Below, piece after piece: positions 24,500-38,363 of a DNA stretch of 64,000 bases. A program made the position numbers and the translations under genes. Position 1 is the stretch's first letter. The number at the start of each line of letters is the position of its first letter. The stretch spans positions 932,001 to 996,000 of the forward strand of contig JAQFVV010006311.1 of assembly GCA_028023455.1 (NCBI GenBank), written 5' to 3'. Under the pieces are notes generated by a model that made no database searches, was not told where the DNA came from, and saw only the letters and a program-made list of their open reading frames with translations. The stretch is from Epiperipatus broadwayi. Its lineage: Eukaryota; Onychophora; Udeonychophora; Euonychophora; Peripatidae.

Positions 24500-27050
24500 A
24501 AGCCTGTACAATGTATAAGCACACATAGAAAAAGTTATTTTACATATAGTATTGGTGTGTATTTTAGAACATTAGTTGCTCTTTTTTTTCTCCTTAATAT
24601 ATAATTTTTAAATGAGAACAATTTTTATAGAATACATTTATTTATTTTTTAATTATAGACCTAATTAATAGAAATTAAGTTATATTTATATATTGAACAA
24701 TTTTAATTATCTAATATAAGTATTAAATGTCTTCAGAAAAAAATAACTTTATTTAAATAGCACCCTGGTTAGTATATGCACAACGTTTTGAGAGATATTA
24801 TTCTCCCCATGATGGAAATAATTCAATATATAAATACAACTAAAACACCATCATTACGAACCAGCTAGTAGATAAATATTTATCAAAATTTGTAGGTTAT
24901 ATTCAAGTGCTATGTACGTATTTAATAATGCCCTCGCGGAAAGCATTAACATTTGTTATATTCAAAATTTAAAAAAAATCAATATCTTAAAACTTAGACA
25001 AAAGGGGGGGGGGGTAGTTTAAAATGAATCTTTGAATATAAAATTCAATTGTGGAAAACAAAACTCCTTAATGTATCTTTTTTTTTTATTTATTTACAAG
25101 GGAAATTCTGGTAAAATTAATTTTTTTTTTTTAGCAGTGAGGAGTTAAAAAAAGTATTGCTGCATTCCAAAATTTGTTTTATTAAAATAATATTAACATC
25201 AAATTTCTTTTGTTTATCACCAGCACTGACACAAAGCTGTGAGATGACCCTAAGGAATTTGTGCTAGTTACAGTAATATCACTATTTCATCTAAACTCCA
25301 ACAAGTTAAAAAGGAAAAGAGTTAATAAACATGAAGTTTTTTAAAAAGAACAGCAAACAAACAAACAAACAAGGTGACCTACAGACTCAGGCATACTTCT
25401 GTTCTTGGCAGTTATAGAAATATTTTGTAAAAAAAAAAAATGGTTTTATATTTTTTCTTTAAATAAAAGAATAAAGTTTTATTGATTTTAATAGGTTATT
25501 ATCGGAATTCCAAACTTATAATGATAAAGTACAAATAAATGAATGATGAATTTCATCAAAAAAAGTCAAATTGAAAGAGATAGATAATATCAAAGGTCAA
25601 TATTTTATTCTTTTGTCATAACATCTCAATCATATTTAATACGTTTATCCACTAATTTTAAAACATATAAAAATTATAAAAAGCACCACTTTAATGCAAC
25701 TATACTTTATAAACATAAATTTATAACACTGAATAATAAACTAAGTTCATAATTCATTTATTCTCAGTACTGATGATAACTATACAGTATCTAGCATATG
25801 AAGATTTAATTTATTTTTTGAATATCACAACTATAAAAATGTATTTTTCACCAAGATATATATATAATCATTCTTCCGTCAAGAAAACTCAACTAATATA
25901 TCAAACTATCATCATTTAAGAAGGAAGATATATTGTTTAATTACTCTTATATTCAGAACTAATTGACAATAGATTCATCAAGTTTTTTTTAGAAAATAAA
26001 AAATGGCATGATAATAATTGTTGCAATGAAAAAGAAAAATGTGAAGTCAGCATCAGAAATTTTCCTTGCTCATTTCTTTTAATCTATCAAAGAAGGATCA
26101 AAAATTTATTTTCAATTAATAGTTAAAGCATGTTTACATATACAACTTATTTTTAATAGTGAGAAAATTTTATGTAAGCAGAGTAGAGCATGAAACAATG
26201 CAACAATGCAAGCAGTTAAAAATAAACGGTATTACTATACGATATTTACAAATGTTTAATGAAGCAAAAGTTTATGTAAATAGATTTGAAAATAGTGATT
26301 TTTGATAATGGGCACTTTCTGTATCAAATGTGAATGAAAAGTTTTTATATGCTTCCGCAAATGGATTTTATTTATTTAACTTCATAATGTCAATTCTAAG
26401 TATACATTTTAAAGATGCAGGAAATTAAAGTAATAGTATATTCAGTCATTCAATGTGACACTATTCCATTTAATAAAACGTTTTGTATAAAAAGTATTAC
26501 CTGTATAATGGACTAATAAAATAATTTAAAAAAAAAACTCGAGCTATTTTTTTTTTGCCTTTTCCTTCAAGTTAAAATTTGATATATATATATATATGAG
26601 TTTATTTACAGATATTGCATATTAATATTAAATTGTTACGAAGATAATTAAAACTAAATTTCATAATATAAATTTATTAATACATATGTATAATCTTTTT
26701 AGTTAAAAGAAAGTGTCCAGTTTTAAAGTGGGATGAAAATTTATATCTCTTTTTGTGCTTTATTTATTGAATATATATATAGAAATATTCGTTTATTCAG
26801 ATAATATTTAAATAAGTACAAAATCTCAGTAAAAAATAATTTGTTTTAAAAGTATATAATGTTGAGTTTAAAATAAGTTGAGAGTTTATTTCCCTACTTA
26901 GTAATGATAGAACATAAGGTAGTCACTGTTTAAGGGATTATATTTAATAGTTTATTTATATAAATTATGAGTCAAAAATTACTTTTTTTTATTTGGTGGC
27001 ATAAATTTGAGTTTTTGAATAAAAATATTTAGTAATATAAATTTGTTTTA
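24500..27050. other. AT-rich stretch, no gene seen
   Basis: Holds a run of 11 G at 25004-25014, an (ACAA)n microsatellite at about 25354-25372 and a TA run near 26582-26597. No recognised gene or element. Confidence 0.4.
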
Positions 27051-27059
27051 AGTGTCATA

Positions 27060-27142
27060 GCATCGGCCGGGACGCGAACCCGCAACCCGGGAAACTGCCT
27101 GCAAGTGCAAGGCAGTCACACTGACCTCTCGACCACCAATGC
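27060..27142 (-). tRNA. tRNA-like gene, pseudogene or SINE head
   Basis: An 83-nt island of roughly 60% GC in very AT-rich DNA. On the minus strand the ends pair over 7 bp (GCATTGG / CCGATGC). TGGTCGAGAGG matches the polymerase III A box and GGTTCGCGTCC the B box. A T arm of 4 of 5 pairs surrounds TTCGCGT. The middle forms CTGCCT / AGGCAG, but its loop is 9 nt instead of 7, so the anticodon cannot be read with confidence. The length suits a class II (Leu/Ser-type) tRNA. There is no T run immediately downstream. It could be a tRNA pseudogene or the head of a tRNA-derived SINE without its tail. Confidence 0.55.
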
Positions 27143-27149
27143 AAGATGA

Positions 27150-30100
27150 TCAAATCAATGTATAATTGTAATAATCAAATAAGAATTATCTCAGGTAGTG
27201 ACTAGTTTAACTATACAACTTTTCAATTAATGAACCCTCATATATGTCAACTTTATTAGCATGATATTTAATTTTAAAAATATTTGCTAAATTATTGAAT
27301 CATATATTTAATGAATCTAATGGTAATTAATCACATAATAAGATAGGCAAGACAATTTTTAAATAGTACACTGCAGAGAAAACTTATCATGGAATAACCA
27401 TAAAAAGGTACTTGAAAGATTTACAATTTCCAGCTAGTGACAGTTGCCCATTCTCGATTAATTCGCTAGATAAGAATAATTAGATATTAAGCTAAAAACA
27501 ATTAGATTAAGTAGGTTGTTTAAGAAAACTGCCTGAAAGAAAAACTCTAAACCGAACTAATATTAAAAAAGTTCCAGGTTACATGGCTTATAATCAAATC
27601 CAGTCATATAAATAATAGTAAACGTGCTACGATTATACAATAAGTCCTCAACAATCATATAATAAAAAAATCTATAAATGATAATATAAAAAAAAAATCA
27701 ATAAAAATTCCATTTTTGATAAATAAATTATTTAAATCAATAAATGCATCTACAATCTTAATTAAAATAATTTAAAAAAGTTAAAATAAGTTGATGTATT
27801 TGGCTTCTTTTTTTATTATATCCAATTAGTTTCATAAAAAGAATGAATTCATTTATATAATTTTAAGTTATATTGTTAATAATATTAATCTAACTTATAT
27901 TTAAACTAAAAAAAAATTTGAGGCATATTTAATATTAAATAATATACACTCAAACTTAATCAAAGATCTTTTTCATTTTTAATTTTAAATTACTAGTTAT
28001 TTAAATAATGCAACATTTAAAAAAAATTGACATTTTAAAAAATATAAAGATTAGTGAATAAAAATAACTATGGTAAAACAGGATTAAATAATATTTATTT
28101 TAAAATATTGTAAATAGTATAAAATAAATATTGATAATTGATTCACACACAAACATATGATAGTGCATCATCTAAGAAAAAAATCTTTCAAAAATAAATA
28201 AAAACTATTTGTTTAATTGAAATACATGAAGCTTAAGAAATGTTTTTAAAATTAAAAATATTTAGCAGTGAAACTGAAAGCATCCTCTTTCATTAGCTAA
28301 TGCCATTAATACTTCTACATCAACCTCTAGTAAGTAAAATATTTGAATGGAATCTCAAAAAGAAACACCTGAAAACTAACAGATACATTATCAGCGTAAT
28401 TAAAACAGTTTCAACAATAACAAAATAAAAAATAAAAACTGTCATTTTTTGTATTAAAGATGTTTCAAAATTTTTATTGCAAATTAATATTATCATATAA
28501 ATAAGATCTTTTCAAAAATTCTTAAATTTCTAATAAAGTATAATATGAATATAACAAATGAAAAAAAAATATTGCAACGCTAGAGGGAGTTTAATATTAT
28601 TTAGTTCAAGGAATTTTGCATACCAAGAAAATAGACAAGAGTGGATTTATAATTTGCTCTGTAAATGTGGTTTAGATATAAAGAGAGAGAGAGAGAGTAT
28701 TGAACGTTTAATGTTGAGTGTATGATGTTTGAAAGATCATTAGAAAAAAATGTATAAAATTAGAACATAAAGATGAATGGTTTGTTTAGGGCTTATAATA
28801 AAAATGGACACTATTGAGTATTGGAACTGATGAAACAGCTTTTATTAAAATAGAGTATCATAATAAAAACAAACACACATGTGCTTAGAAAAAAAGTATA
28901 TTGATTAACAGAGTCTTTGATTATATGTCATATATATAGTAACTTCTGACTTTTTAAAAAAATGAATCCACTTTAAATCACACCAAACATACTGTGATTT
29001 TTATCATTATTCATTTCCATTTATATAAGCAATGATATAAGTAATGGATATTTTAGATAGTAATTCCACTTCCCAGAAACAATTTCTATACTGGCTATTA
29101 TTTAAAAAAAAAAAAATAAAATCTTCTATCCAATTAGTGGATGCATTGCATTCAAGTTACAAATTTTCTAATATTTTGGATGCCATCCAATACGCTTGTC
29201 TAGTTACATATTGATAAACAGCATATACACTCTAATATTTGAACTGAAGTATTAAATGGTGACTTTATTTTTGGGTCTGGAAAAAGAATTTGATTAAGGC
29301 TTTGAAAAAACCCTTTTTGATATCATAATTTTCATTGCTTGAAGGATTTCTTGATGGAAGATTCATATGGGGTTAGCATTAGATGATGAACTGTATTTTG
29401 CATTAAAGAAAGTTTGATTTGTTTAATAGTTTTTTATACATTTTCTCTAATATCTTTTTAATATTGTAATTATACTTATTATCTAATTTTAGTATAAGCC
29501 CTTTCTGTTAAACACAAGAACAATATTCAGCAGCAGAAAAATGAAAGAATTAAGAAAGCTGCTCATAGGGTATTTGTGTCATCTCCAAGTAGTGGCAAAT
29601 AACAGTATTTGTGAGTTTTCAAGCAAACTAAGCTGGCATCCCATATAATATTTACAGTTTATTTTTTATTTTTGGATTAAATTATTAACAGAAAAATGAA
29701 AAAAAAGAAGAAATAAATATAATATTTACACTTTATTCATGTCAGTGATGTACAATTATGTTGTGATCATTAATGTATACTTTTCAGGAAGGCAGGATAT
29801 TGTGTCTTTGGAAATAGTCTACTGCATTATGTTCTGTGACAGAAGATCCCAAATTTTTAACATTATAACAATTTATCAAAAAATGGCTGACTAAAAGAAA
29901 TACACTGAATTGAATCAAAGTACAACAATATTAAGAGTATTTTGTCAATTCCTATGTTATAAGTAAAAAAAAAAAAATTGAAATAAAACTAACTCCTTAA
30001 TGAAATTTATTGGAATTTATTCCTTTTTTTAAATTTAGCAATCAATTTATAAATTTTGTTTTAATTGAATAAGTAATGCATATACAGTAAATTCTAGGTC

Positions 30101-30760
30101 ATCTAAACTGTACATTTATCAAAAATGCAGGGTCCATCTTAGTTTACTTGAAAACTCACAAGTACCCAAATAGCTTTCTCAAGAGGCTAGAAATTATTTT
30201 AAATCTAACTTTTTGATAAATTAGGAAAATAAATTATGCTATAATGTATTAGGTAATATAAAATAGAATCAAGTTTAGTTTTTTTATTGCAGGAGATTAT
30301 GTTTACTTTATAAGATGCTTCCTTATTGAAAAATAAAATGTTGAATGTACTATAATTATGCAATAAAATATTTTCCTATTAAAGAATACTTCTATTTCTG
30401 AGAAAAATCTTATTCATAAAACCAAGGCAACTTACGACTCATATAAATTTATTGTGATCTGTTTTTAAAAGATTAGTGGTAAAATATATTAAAGAAAACA
30501 AGTTAGAGAACTATAAATTGAGACTATTTTGTACAATTTTACATTTACTATACTTATCATTTAGAATTACTTAAAGTGTTTAGAATCCAATTCAAGGAAA
30601 ATTACCCTTTAAGCAAATTAAACATTTATTACATATAAGGATTATAGAAATTTATAAATCAATTTTTCAAACAAAATTGTACAATAAAATTAGATCAATA
30701 AAAGTGTGCCCACCTTCAGTTTACTTTGGAAATCCAAAAGCTTAGTTAAACAAAGAATTT
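27150..30760. other. AT-rich stretch, no gene seen
   Basis: A (GA)n patch lies at 28682-28697 and a poly-A run at about 29103-29116. No gene, no recognised repeat family. It ends at the 13-bp direct repeat preceding the next family A copy. Confidence 0.4.
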
Positions 30761-30779
30761 GTTCTGTTGTTCTAAACTA

Positions 30780-31023
30780 TTTTAAAACAGGCAAACTCAC
30801 TATATATCTTGCTACACCCAGCAAGCTAGAGTAATCAATGGATGCCAGAAGGCTTGTGCATAAAATTTCCATCTACTGCTTTCTAAATGGGGATTTTATG
30901 CACAAGCCTTCTGGCATCCATTGATTACTCTAGTTTGCTGTGTGTGGCAATACGTACAGTGAGTTTTTCCTGTTTTAAAACAGTTATACACAAGCATAAG
31001 AAGTGGTGGTCATGTGATGTTTA
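30780..31023 (+). mobile_element. Family A insertion, centre-deleted fold-back with 13-bp target duplication
   Basis: Bounded by identical 13-bp direct repeats TTGTTCTAAACTA at 30767-30779 and 31024-31036. The left arm (reverse orientation) and right arm (forward) pair almost throughout: AATCAATGGATGCCAGAAGG at about 30832-30851 faces its complement at about 30907-30926. Compared with the copy at 15246 the whole centre, including the hammerhead motif, is missing. The small ORF starting at 30887 is incidental. The right end reaches the family terminus GGTCATGTGATGTTTA. Confidence 0.8.
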
Positions 31024-31039
31024 TTGTTCTAAACTACTA

Positions 31040-34000
31040 GTATACTTTAATGCCAATGTTTTGGAATTATTCCTATATGAATAATATTGATAAATAGTTG
31101 TCCAATTAAACTTTAGATTTGAATCTTGAGGCTTTTATTTTTAAGTTCTATTATGCTGATTATTCCAAATAAATTTTGTGGTTTAAATCAGTTAAAATAA
31201 AAGTTGAAGTTCATTAATATTACCCTTTGTAAGTTTCGAATAAAAAAAAAATTGGAAAAGTTTGCATTTTATGAATCTTTTTACGATGTGATAAGTGAAA
31301 CATAAAACAATCTGATAACATATTCAATACAGTGATCATAATTTGATGAAAGTACAATATTTCCTTAATGATTCATTTATTCAGTTAGTTTTGCATTTAG
31401 AAATAATATATATAATCCTACTATCAGTAACAGTGAAAGTTCTATTAAAAGTGTTTCTGCATCTACTAATTCTATACAACAACAACAAAAAAAAAACTAG
31501 ACTTTTTTGTATAAATGTTTTAAATTTTATTTTTCTATAGTCTCCAGTATGTTTCTTTTTTTGATCATCAAGAGATTTTATAAGTTTATTATAAATTTTC
31601 AAAACTTTGGCATGTGTATTGCAATGATCAGTGTACATAGAAAAAGATCCAAGGTTTCAACTTGATCATGACCTGTAATTATTATTTATATAAAGCACAA
31701 CATTTAATATAAAATGATCAACCATTGATTTCCACGTATAAATATCTAATACCTTTAATAGCCATAGAATATAATTTTACATGTCAATGACTCTTAGAAT
31801 GATAATCCATTTATTTAAATATATTTAGATTCAGTCATTTCATATGTTCTCAAAATAAATTTCAGTCTACCAGTATACTTCAAGTGTAAATCTTGGTAAA
31901 CATATTAAATAAATAAACATTATTCCATTTAAATCTTCATAAAACTAATAATCAATAGAGGAAGTCATCTTTGAATCCATACCCCCTATAAAACAGTATT
32001 TTTAATGTCAAGGTTTTTTGATTTTATAAAACTCAATTATAAACAAAAGCTTGCAAACAATGCCAATGACACAATAAAGTTCAAAACATAAAAATGTACA
32101 TCATAAATTCTGATTAACTGAAGATCCTAAAAGCTCTGTATAAGACAATACTTTATCATGTTTATGGTATTTTTAATATGGAAGTTAAGATAATTATCAC
32201 GCCATCTTTTATTTTAGTTTTTGGACATTTTTTTTTATATATGCATGCACACACACATGTACTGCAGTTTGCTATATGAGTATTGTATTCTTAAGCTTGT
32301 TCATTTAAATTTTAGAATTACAATATAATATAAATTATTATTTCTCATTTTATTTCAAATACAACATTATTTTTTGCAAATTGTTTTATATTTAAAAGAC
32401 AACCTATAGCAGATAATTCCTTTCTCTCTCTTTTTTTAATTAATACCAAATTTTAAAATGAATGTTAATTAGAAAAACTAATAATTTGTGTTCTAAATTG
32501 TCTTAACTATTCAATTCAATTAAAATGTGTCTCAAATTCAGTTAACTACTTGAATCTATTATAAAACAAATCATTCGCTTTTTTTTTTTTTTTACATATA
32601 TATATATATGTTACAATCAATAATTTACAATAATTTTCAATGCAAGATCCTAATAATATTAATTACACAAAAGTATACATTTATAAAGTCAGAACAAAAT
32701 GTTTTAGAAAGTTTTTAAATGATTTAAAAGCTTTAGAAAGTGTAAATTTGATCAAAACAGTGTTAATAAATTATGAAAGATTTTTAAAAAAAATTATAAA
32801 AAAAGTCTGGTTTCAAATTATTTAAATCCATGCATAACCATAATGAAGAATTTTTTTTTTTTTTTTTGACAGAAATTCCTATGTAGCTTCTTATGAGTCT
32901 AAATTTCCCTCATCGATTTAAATGTTTATATCATTATTACAAGACTAGAAAGGCCGCTTACTTATTAATAAAAAATTTTTTTTTGATTTTAATCTTCCTT
33001 CTTTCATCGGCTTAGAATTTTATTTATTAAATCTTATGAGATAAGTATTCATCATAAGTGGTTTTTTTTTAGCTGCAAATCAAACTTCTTTAGGGTGATA
33101 TATTCAAGTTGCAAAGATGAGCCAAAGATAAACAATTGGCCGAATCCTCAAGTTTGTAGCCACTAAAAGTCATATTAGCTTCTGTATCATTCAGCTCCAT
33201 ATCTCTTTTAAAAGAAATATACGCCATATATATATATATTCTGTGATCTCACTTGTTTATCAAATCTTAAATTTATAATTAATTATCTTTAACTTCTTTT
33301 CTTAGAGTATATACTACAGATTGTAGTTTTATTTATTCATTAAAAAACATTATTGCCTCCTGTATAAAAATATAACATAATCTTAATCTTTTTTAATCAC
33401 GTTGGTTTTTTATTAAAATTAACTATAGAATCTTTAATTATTTTATTTTAGATCTATTTTTTAATTAATCTGCTTAGTCTACTTTGGGTTTTTTTTTCTT
33501 TTAAAGTAAAGCAACATTCTATTTATTTATTCTAACATTCGCTTTTGTAATTATGTTATTTAAATACATTTAAAAAAAATTTTAAAATCTTTCAGCTATT
33601 GATAACAAAATTAACTTATTACAGTATTTTTTCTCCTGAAATATTTTTGCTAGTTTAATTTTACAATATTTTAAAACTACCTTTTTTTTTGTTGCTTCAC
33701 ACATTATTTGAAATAAATTCTCCCATGCATGAGTCCACATGGAACCATGAAATAGATATAAAATATCTATTTCATTGTATAATCGTGCCTATAATTTGGA
33801 TTTAAATTCAAATCAGGTAAAAGTAAAAATTTTTTAAGGTTTGAATCAAGGAATAAAAGGTTACTTTTAGACAGCCCTTACAGCCAATGTTTCTATTCTA
33901 GTAAGTAAATCAATATCTAGCTATTTTTAGGATAAACTGTTCAATTCTCTCATCACCCAGCAATTGACAAGTCATACAAATAATGCCTTTTTCTTCACCA

Positions 34001-35940
34001 TTTCTCTGTGGTAACTGTTAGAAACACTTTTGCCTACAATAGGCTATTTAGTGTTGATTAAGACTTTTAATATTTTGTCGAGTTAGAAAGTCAGTTTCTA
34101 TTATTTTATTTATGGTCTAAAGTTGATCAAAACCAGATATATGTATTAGATAATTATATAGCTAATATTATTACTTATTCAGTTCTTCTTCACTTTCATT
34201 TTAGCTTTTTTAAAAAAAATAAATAAAAACATTTTAAAATCCCCATCTCATTGTTTTTTTTTTTTTTTGTGATAAGTTATTCCCCCCCCCCCCAACTGTT
34301 CTTTGTTCTACTCCCATTGTTTTTTCAATGACATTTAAAATTATCTGAGGGAAGTACTGGAATCAGCAGTTAACTTTCTAATTTAATTCTATTGGGAAAT
34401 ATAAAAAAAAAATTTTTTTTTGCATGATCATTACAACTGTTATCCTTCAATATTCACAGAACTAAATCCTTCCAATAGCCTAAATTCTTGGAAAGATCCA
34501 ATTATATCTATAAAGAGTAGTGAAGCTGAACAAATTTCTGCATAATAGATTTTGAAACATATATTAGTAATGTCTAATCTTAAATCATGAGAGACAACAA
34601 AAAAAACCTGTATAATTGAACTATTTAATCTTAATTTGTTTCTTTATTGCATTAATTGAACTAATAATAAATTTAATATATATATATGTATTCAAATGAG
34701 TTGTTATTACTAAATACCCATAGACATATGTTTAATTTTAAACAGAGAAGTTGCTGTAAAGAAACTTCTATATATTCTTGCTCATAACAATGACATCAAT
34801 AAATTATGTCATAGTTAAGAATATGAATATAAAAAAAAGATATTACAAGAACACTCATAGGCTGAATCTGTTGGGCAAATAATAGAATTGTACATTTCAA
34901 GGTTAAAATGATAGTTGTATGTCTATTCCACTCATACTTATGAGAATTTTGAAGTTTACTTTTAAGGCAATTATAATTCATGCTAAATTTTATCAGCTAT
35001 TAGATATTAAAATTGCCAATTTTATTTTTCAAGCTTATCACATTACCAAAACTTAGAATTCTATTAAAAAAGTGTACTGTCAATATAAACACGTCTAATA
35101 TTAGATTCATGCACACACACAAAAAACATAATTGATTCTTTGATAAACCTTATATATTGTCAATAATTTGATTATGGGGAAAAATATATGACCCTATTTT
35201 TGGTACAGTAATAAAACGAATGTAGAACTCTAAGTGCAATATAACAGTTTTAAGACTGAACATTCAATAACTGATAAGAAGTGGAATTAAAAACATCAAG
35301 ATAATGCCATTTGAGTGATACTGTTTACTTTTGATATATATTTTGACATCTTACAAGTAACAAATAAAACTGAAAAATAATCAAACCTATGTATATTGTT
35401 AATCTTTTTATATAATAAATATGATATTTTAAAAAGATAGAAGTATGAGTCATCTTTTGATTAATGATAAAGCAATTCAAATAATTTTTATTAATATATC
35501 CATTATACCTACTTATTTGATTTAGACAAAGATATCTAGCATAATAATGATCATAAGATAAATTTTTTTTTAAAAAAAGCAATACATTTTTATAATTTGA
35601 AAAATGGAAAGTTAATATATATTAATCAAATGTCTAGCACAAATTTAAATCATGATGGTGGCATATATCTTCAGAATTAAAATTACTTAGTGACATGTAA
35701 ATGTAAATATAAACTACCTGCTCTTCAAGAATGCTTTCATTGTTCTAATATATAAAAATAAAATGGATGACTGCAGTAATTAAGTGGAATATCATTGATT
35801 GTCTATAAAAAAAGACTTTTAATATCTTTCAGTCATAGATATGGTTATCAGAGATTTAGTATTGCTTTAGATAATTGAGAAGGACTATGGATATGGGTTT
35901 GTTGTCAGAAAAATACAAGAAAAATGTAGTAAGCAAAGTG
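31040..35940. other. AT-rich stretch, no gene seen
   Basis: Poly-T runs at about 32579-32593, 32850-32868 and 34254-34268, a run of 12 C at 34282-34293 and a TA run at about 32597-32610. Open frames here translate to low-complexity Ile/Lys/Asn-rich strings. No element recognised. Confidence 0.4.
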
Positions 35941-35945
35941 TCAAT

Positions 35946-36128
35946 TTACCAAAGATCCACAGTCCATAGGTTTGAATTGCCTTCTGCTACCATCACATGC
36001 ATAGAATCCATGACTCTAGACATAAAATCAAAGAAGCATGGCTTGTAGTTATCAACACTTATGCTATAAACCGAAAGGAAGCAGGTTTTTCCTTTTCCAA
36101 AAAATGGACTTTCTAATCCACTTTGCAT
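35946..36128 (-). CDS. Candidate host exon, unknown protein
   Basis: A 60-codon open frame whose translation is unlike the AT-driven noise around it. It is rich in Gly, Ser, Cys, Val and Met (for example ESPFFGKGKTCFLSVYSIS and DFMSRVMDSMHVMVAEG), and the stretch is visibly less AT-rich than its flanks. On the minus strand the frame runs to CTTTG followed by GTAAATT, a plausible splice donor at about 35948. Upstream an AG ends at about 36125 (GCAAAG), but the polypyrimidine tract is poor. I do not recognise the protein. It might be an internal exon of a gene extending beyond the window, a retrocopy fragment or chance. Confidence 0.35.
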   Translation of the reverse strand: MQSGLESPFFGKGKTCFLSVYSISVDNYKPCFFDFMSRVMDSMHVMVAEGNSNLWTVDLW

Positions 36129-36813
36129 ATATTTAAATATTTGTCACATACATATTCCACCATACTCACACAACCCATTTGCTATGATTATGAGAAAATA
36201 AAACTTAACTACAATTCACTGCCTTCATTTAGACATATTACTTGTTTAATTGGGAAGTCTATATTTCTTTTATTTTTACAAATTGTTTGAAGTATTTGAC
36301 TTAGTTAATCTATAAAACTTAAGGTTAATATTTAAATTTAGCTATTGGACAACTGCAGTTTATTTGCAATAAAGAACTTATATATGAATGTATGAGAAAA
36401 TGCATTATTACAGTCAGTAAAAAATATATATAAAAATTTAAAACTGATGTTAAATAAAAATGTGTATTAGTTTCAACTTTTTATTTTTATAAAAATAGTG
36501 TTTAAACAAATGCCTAGTAAATAGGTAATTAGAATATTCTTAAAGTTTTAATTAAAGCCTTTGAAGAATTTTAGTAATTAATTAGTAAAAAAGTCAAATG
36601 CTTTTAGCATCAAATGATGGATTTTTTTTTTTACTTTTGATAGTTATCAACATAAAAATGTGAATTACTCTAAATATCTTGGTGGATTTTGGATAGAATG
36701 ACAGATTTTAATGTTGACATGCTAACAAACTTTTACTAAATATAACTCTTTTAAATAAATTAGTTATATATGAAGGATTTTTTTAAATATATTTATTGAG
36801 TATTCTTTTGATA

Positions 36814-37779
36814 GTCAGGCATGGCTGCTTGACGGCATTGTTTATGTGTAAAAACACAAAAATGCCATTTAATGTGACCGTAATTATGGTTAATACAACA
36901 CTTTTGTTGTATTAGCCATTTTAGGCCACTTTATGGCATTTCACAGTAATATTATGGCCTGTTTTGTGCCTCACAATACTTTATGTGATTTCACACAATT
37001 CACAGTTGGTTATCATATCGTGTTATGGTGTTTGTATTTCAAGTGGGCATAATTTTTTAAATATCGAATACATAGTATTTTAATTTCTACTTAAATCATG
37101 GTCTGAATTACTAAGAATTGTCACACCATCACCACCCTTCCCTACACAACTTGAAATGTGGAAACATCAGTAAAAGATAGGGCCAAACATGATTGCACAG
37201 ATATAACATGGAAAGTCACGTTTTCGCAAGTCAATGGACGAGAGAAAAAAAATGAATTTGTTTTTCAAAACTTAATAAATAAAAATACAACAAAAGTTAT
37301 TTTTGGTTTAGAAGAAGAATAAACAAAAACCAAGAAACTAAAAAAAATAAGCGAACAATATTTCATTAAAAAAAAAAAAAATTCTTTGAAACAGAAAAAA
37401 AAGTGGGATTGTTTTTAAATTTTGTTTTGAAAACCCAAAAACCCCAAAAAAGTTTAACACGATTTTATTTTTAAAAAAAGGTAATACAAATAGCCAAAAT
37501 TAAACAGTTTTTTTTAAAAAAAATAGCATAAAAAATTTAAAGACATAGTAGAAAAATAAAAGTCTCACAAATAAAAAGGTGATGATTGTTTTTATTTTTT
37601 GGTTTCAAAAACCAAAAAAAAAGTAGAACAAGATTTTATTTAAAAAAGAAATTAAATAATAACCAAAAAAGACTTTCTTTTTATTTTTGTTTGGTTTTAC
37701 TAATAAAATAAAAGTCTTGGCCCAGATTACATTTCATTGTTTTTCGCAAAAACAACACCATCAAGCAGCCATACCTGGC
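36814..37779. mobile_element. MITE-like element with ~30-bp terminal inverted repeats
   Basis: The left end, GTCAGGCATGGCTGCTTGA and onward, and the complement of the right end, GCCAGGTATGGCTGCTTGA and onward, agree at about 25 of 30 positions. TA lies immediately outside both ends, which would fit a TA target duplication. The interior carries CATTGTTT-, GGCATTT- and CACAATAC-type words on the left and a very A-rich tract at 37240-37720. No transposase frame is open. A non-autonomous DNA transposon of undetermined superfamily is the best reading. Confidence 0.6.
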
Positions 37780-38268
37780 TATAAGATGAGTACCATTTAT
37801 TGCATATAAAATATAAATTTATTGAAACAATTTCATTTAAGAATATTATGAAAGATTATACAAAGACCATCAGCTTGCTGAATGTGATAAAATTGACTCT
37901 ACTAATGTAAGAGCATAATTTAGTTGAATGTGAGATAAATGAAGAGTAGCAGACTTTTTTAAAATATATTTTTATAATGAATTTATGTATTGCTTATATA
38001 GAAGAAGCAAATCCAATTTATTTAATAAAGAATGCCTTTAAAACACTTTAATAAAGTTCAATATTGTAAAATGTAATGCTGATTATTTTCATTTGGATAC
38101 TATGGTTAGAATAGATTAAAATAGAGCAATACAATTACAAGATGTTGATATTCTAAACATTTTGAAATCAATTTTAATAGAATGCTTTCCAGCTTCTCTT
38201 GTTATAAATAGATTTAGAAAGGATGTAGCAAAATTTGTCAAATATCCATCCTTGGATGACAAAAACAA

Positions 38269-38363
38269 TTAATTCCTGTTTATATATATATATATATATA
38301 TACAGGAATTAATAAATAGTGTATAATATATATATATATATATATATATATTATACACTATTT
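38269..38363. repeat. Two adjacent perfect AT palindromes
   Basis: The first (38269-38312) has arms ATTAATTCCTGT / ACAGGAATTAAT around a TA run. The second (38314-38363) has arms AAATAGTGTATAA / TTATACACTATTT around a longer TA run. A further 12-bp inverted repeat, AAATTTGTCAAA, lies outside at about 38231-38242 and 38363-38374. Such sequences extrude cruciforms easily. The small minus-strand ORF across them is an artefact of the TA repeats. Confidence 0.75.
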
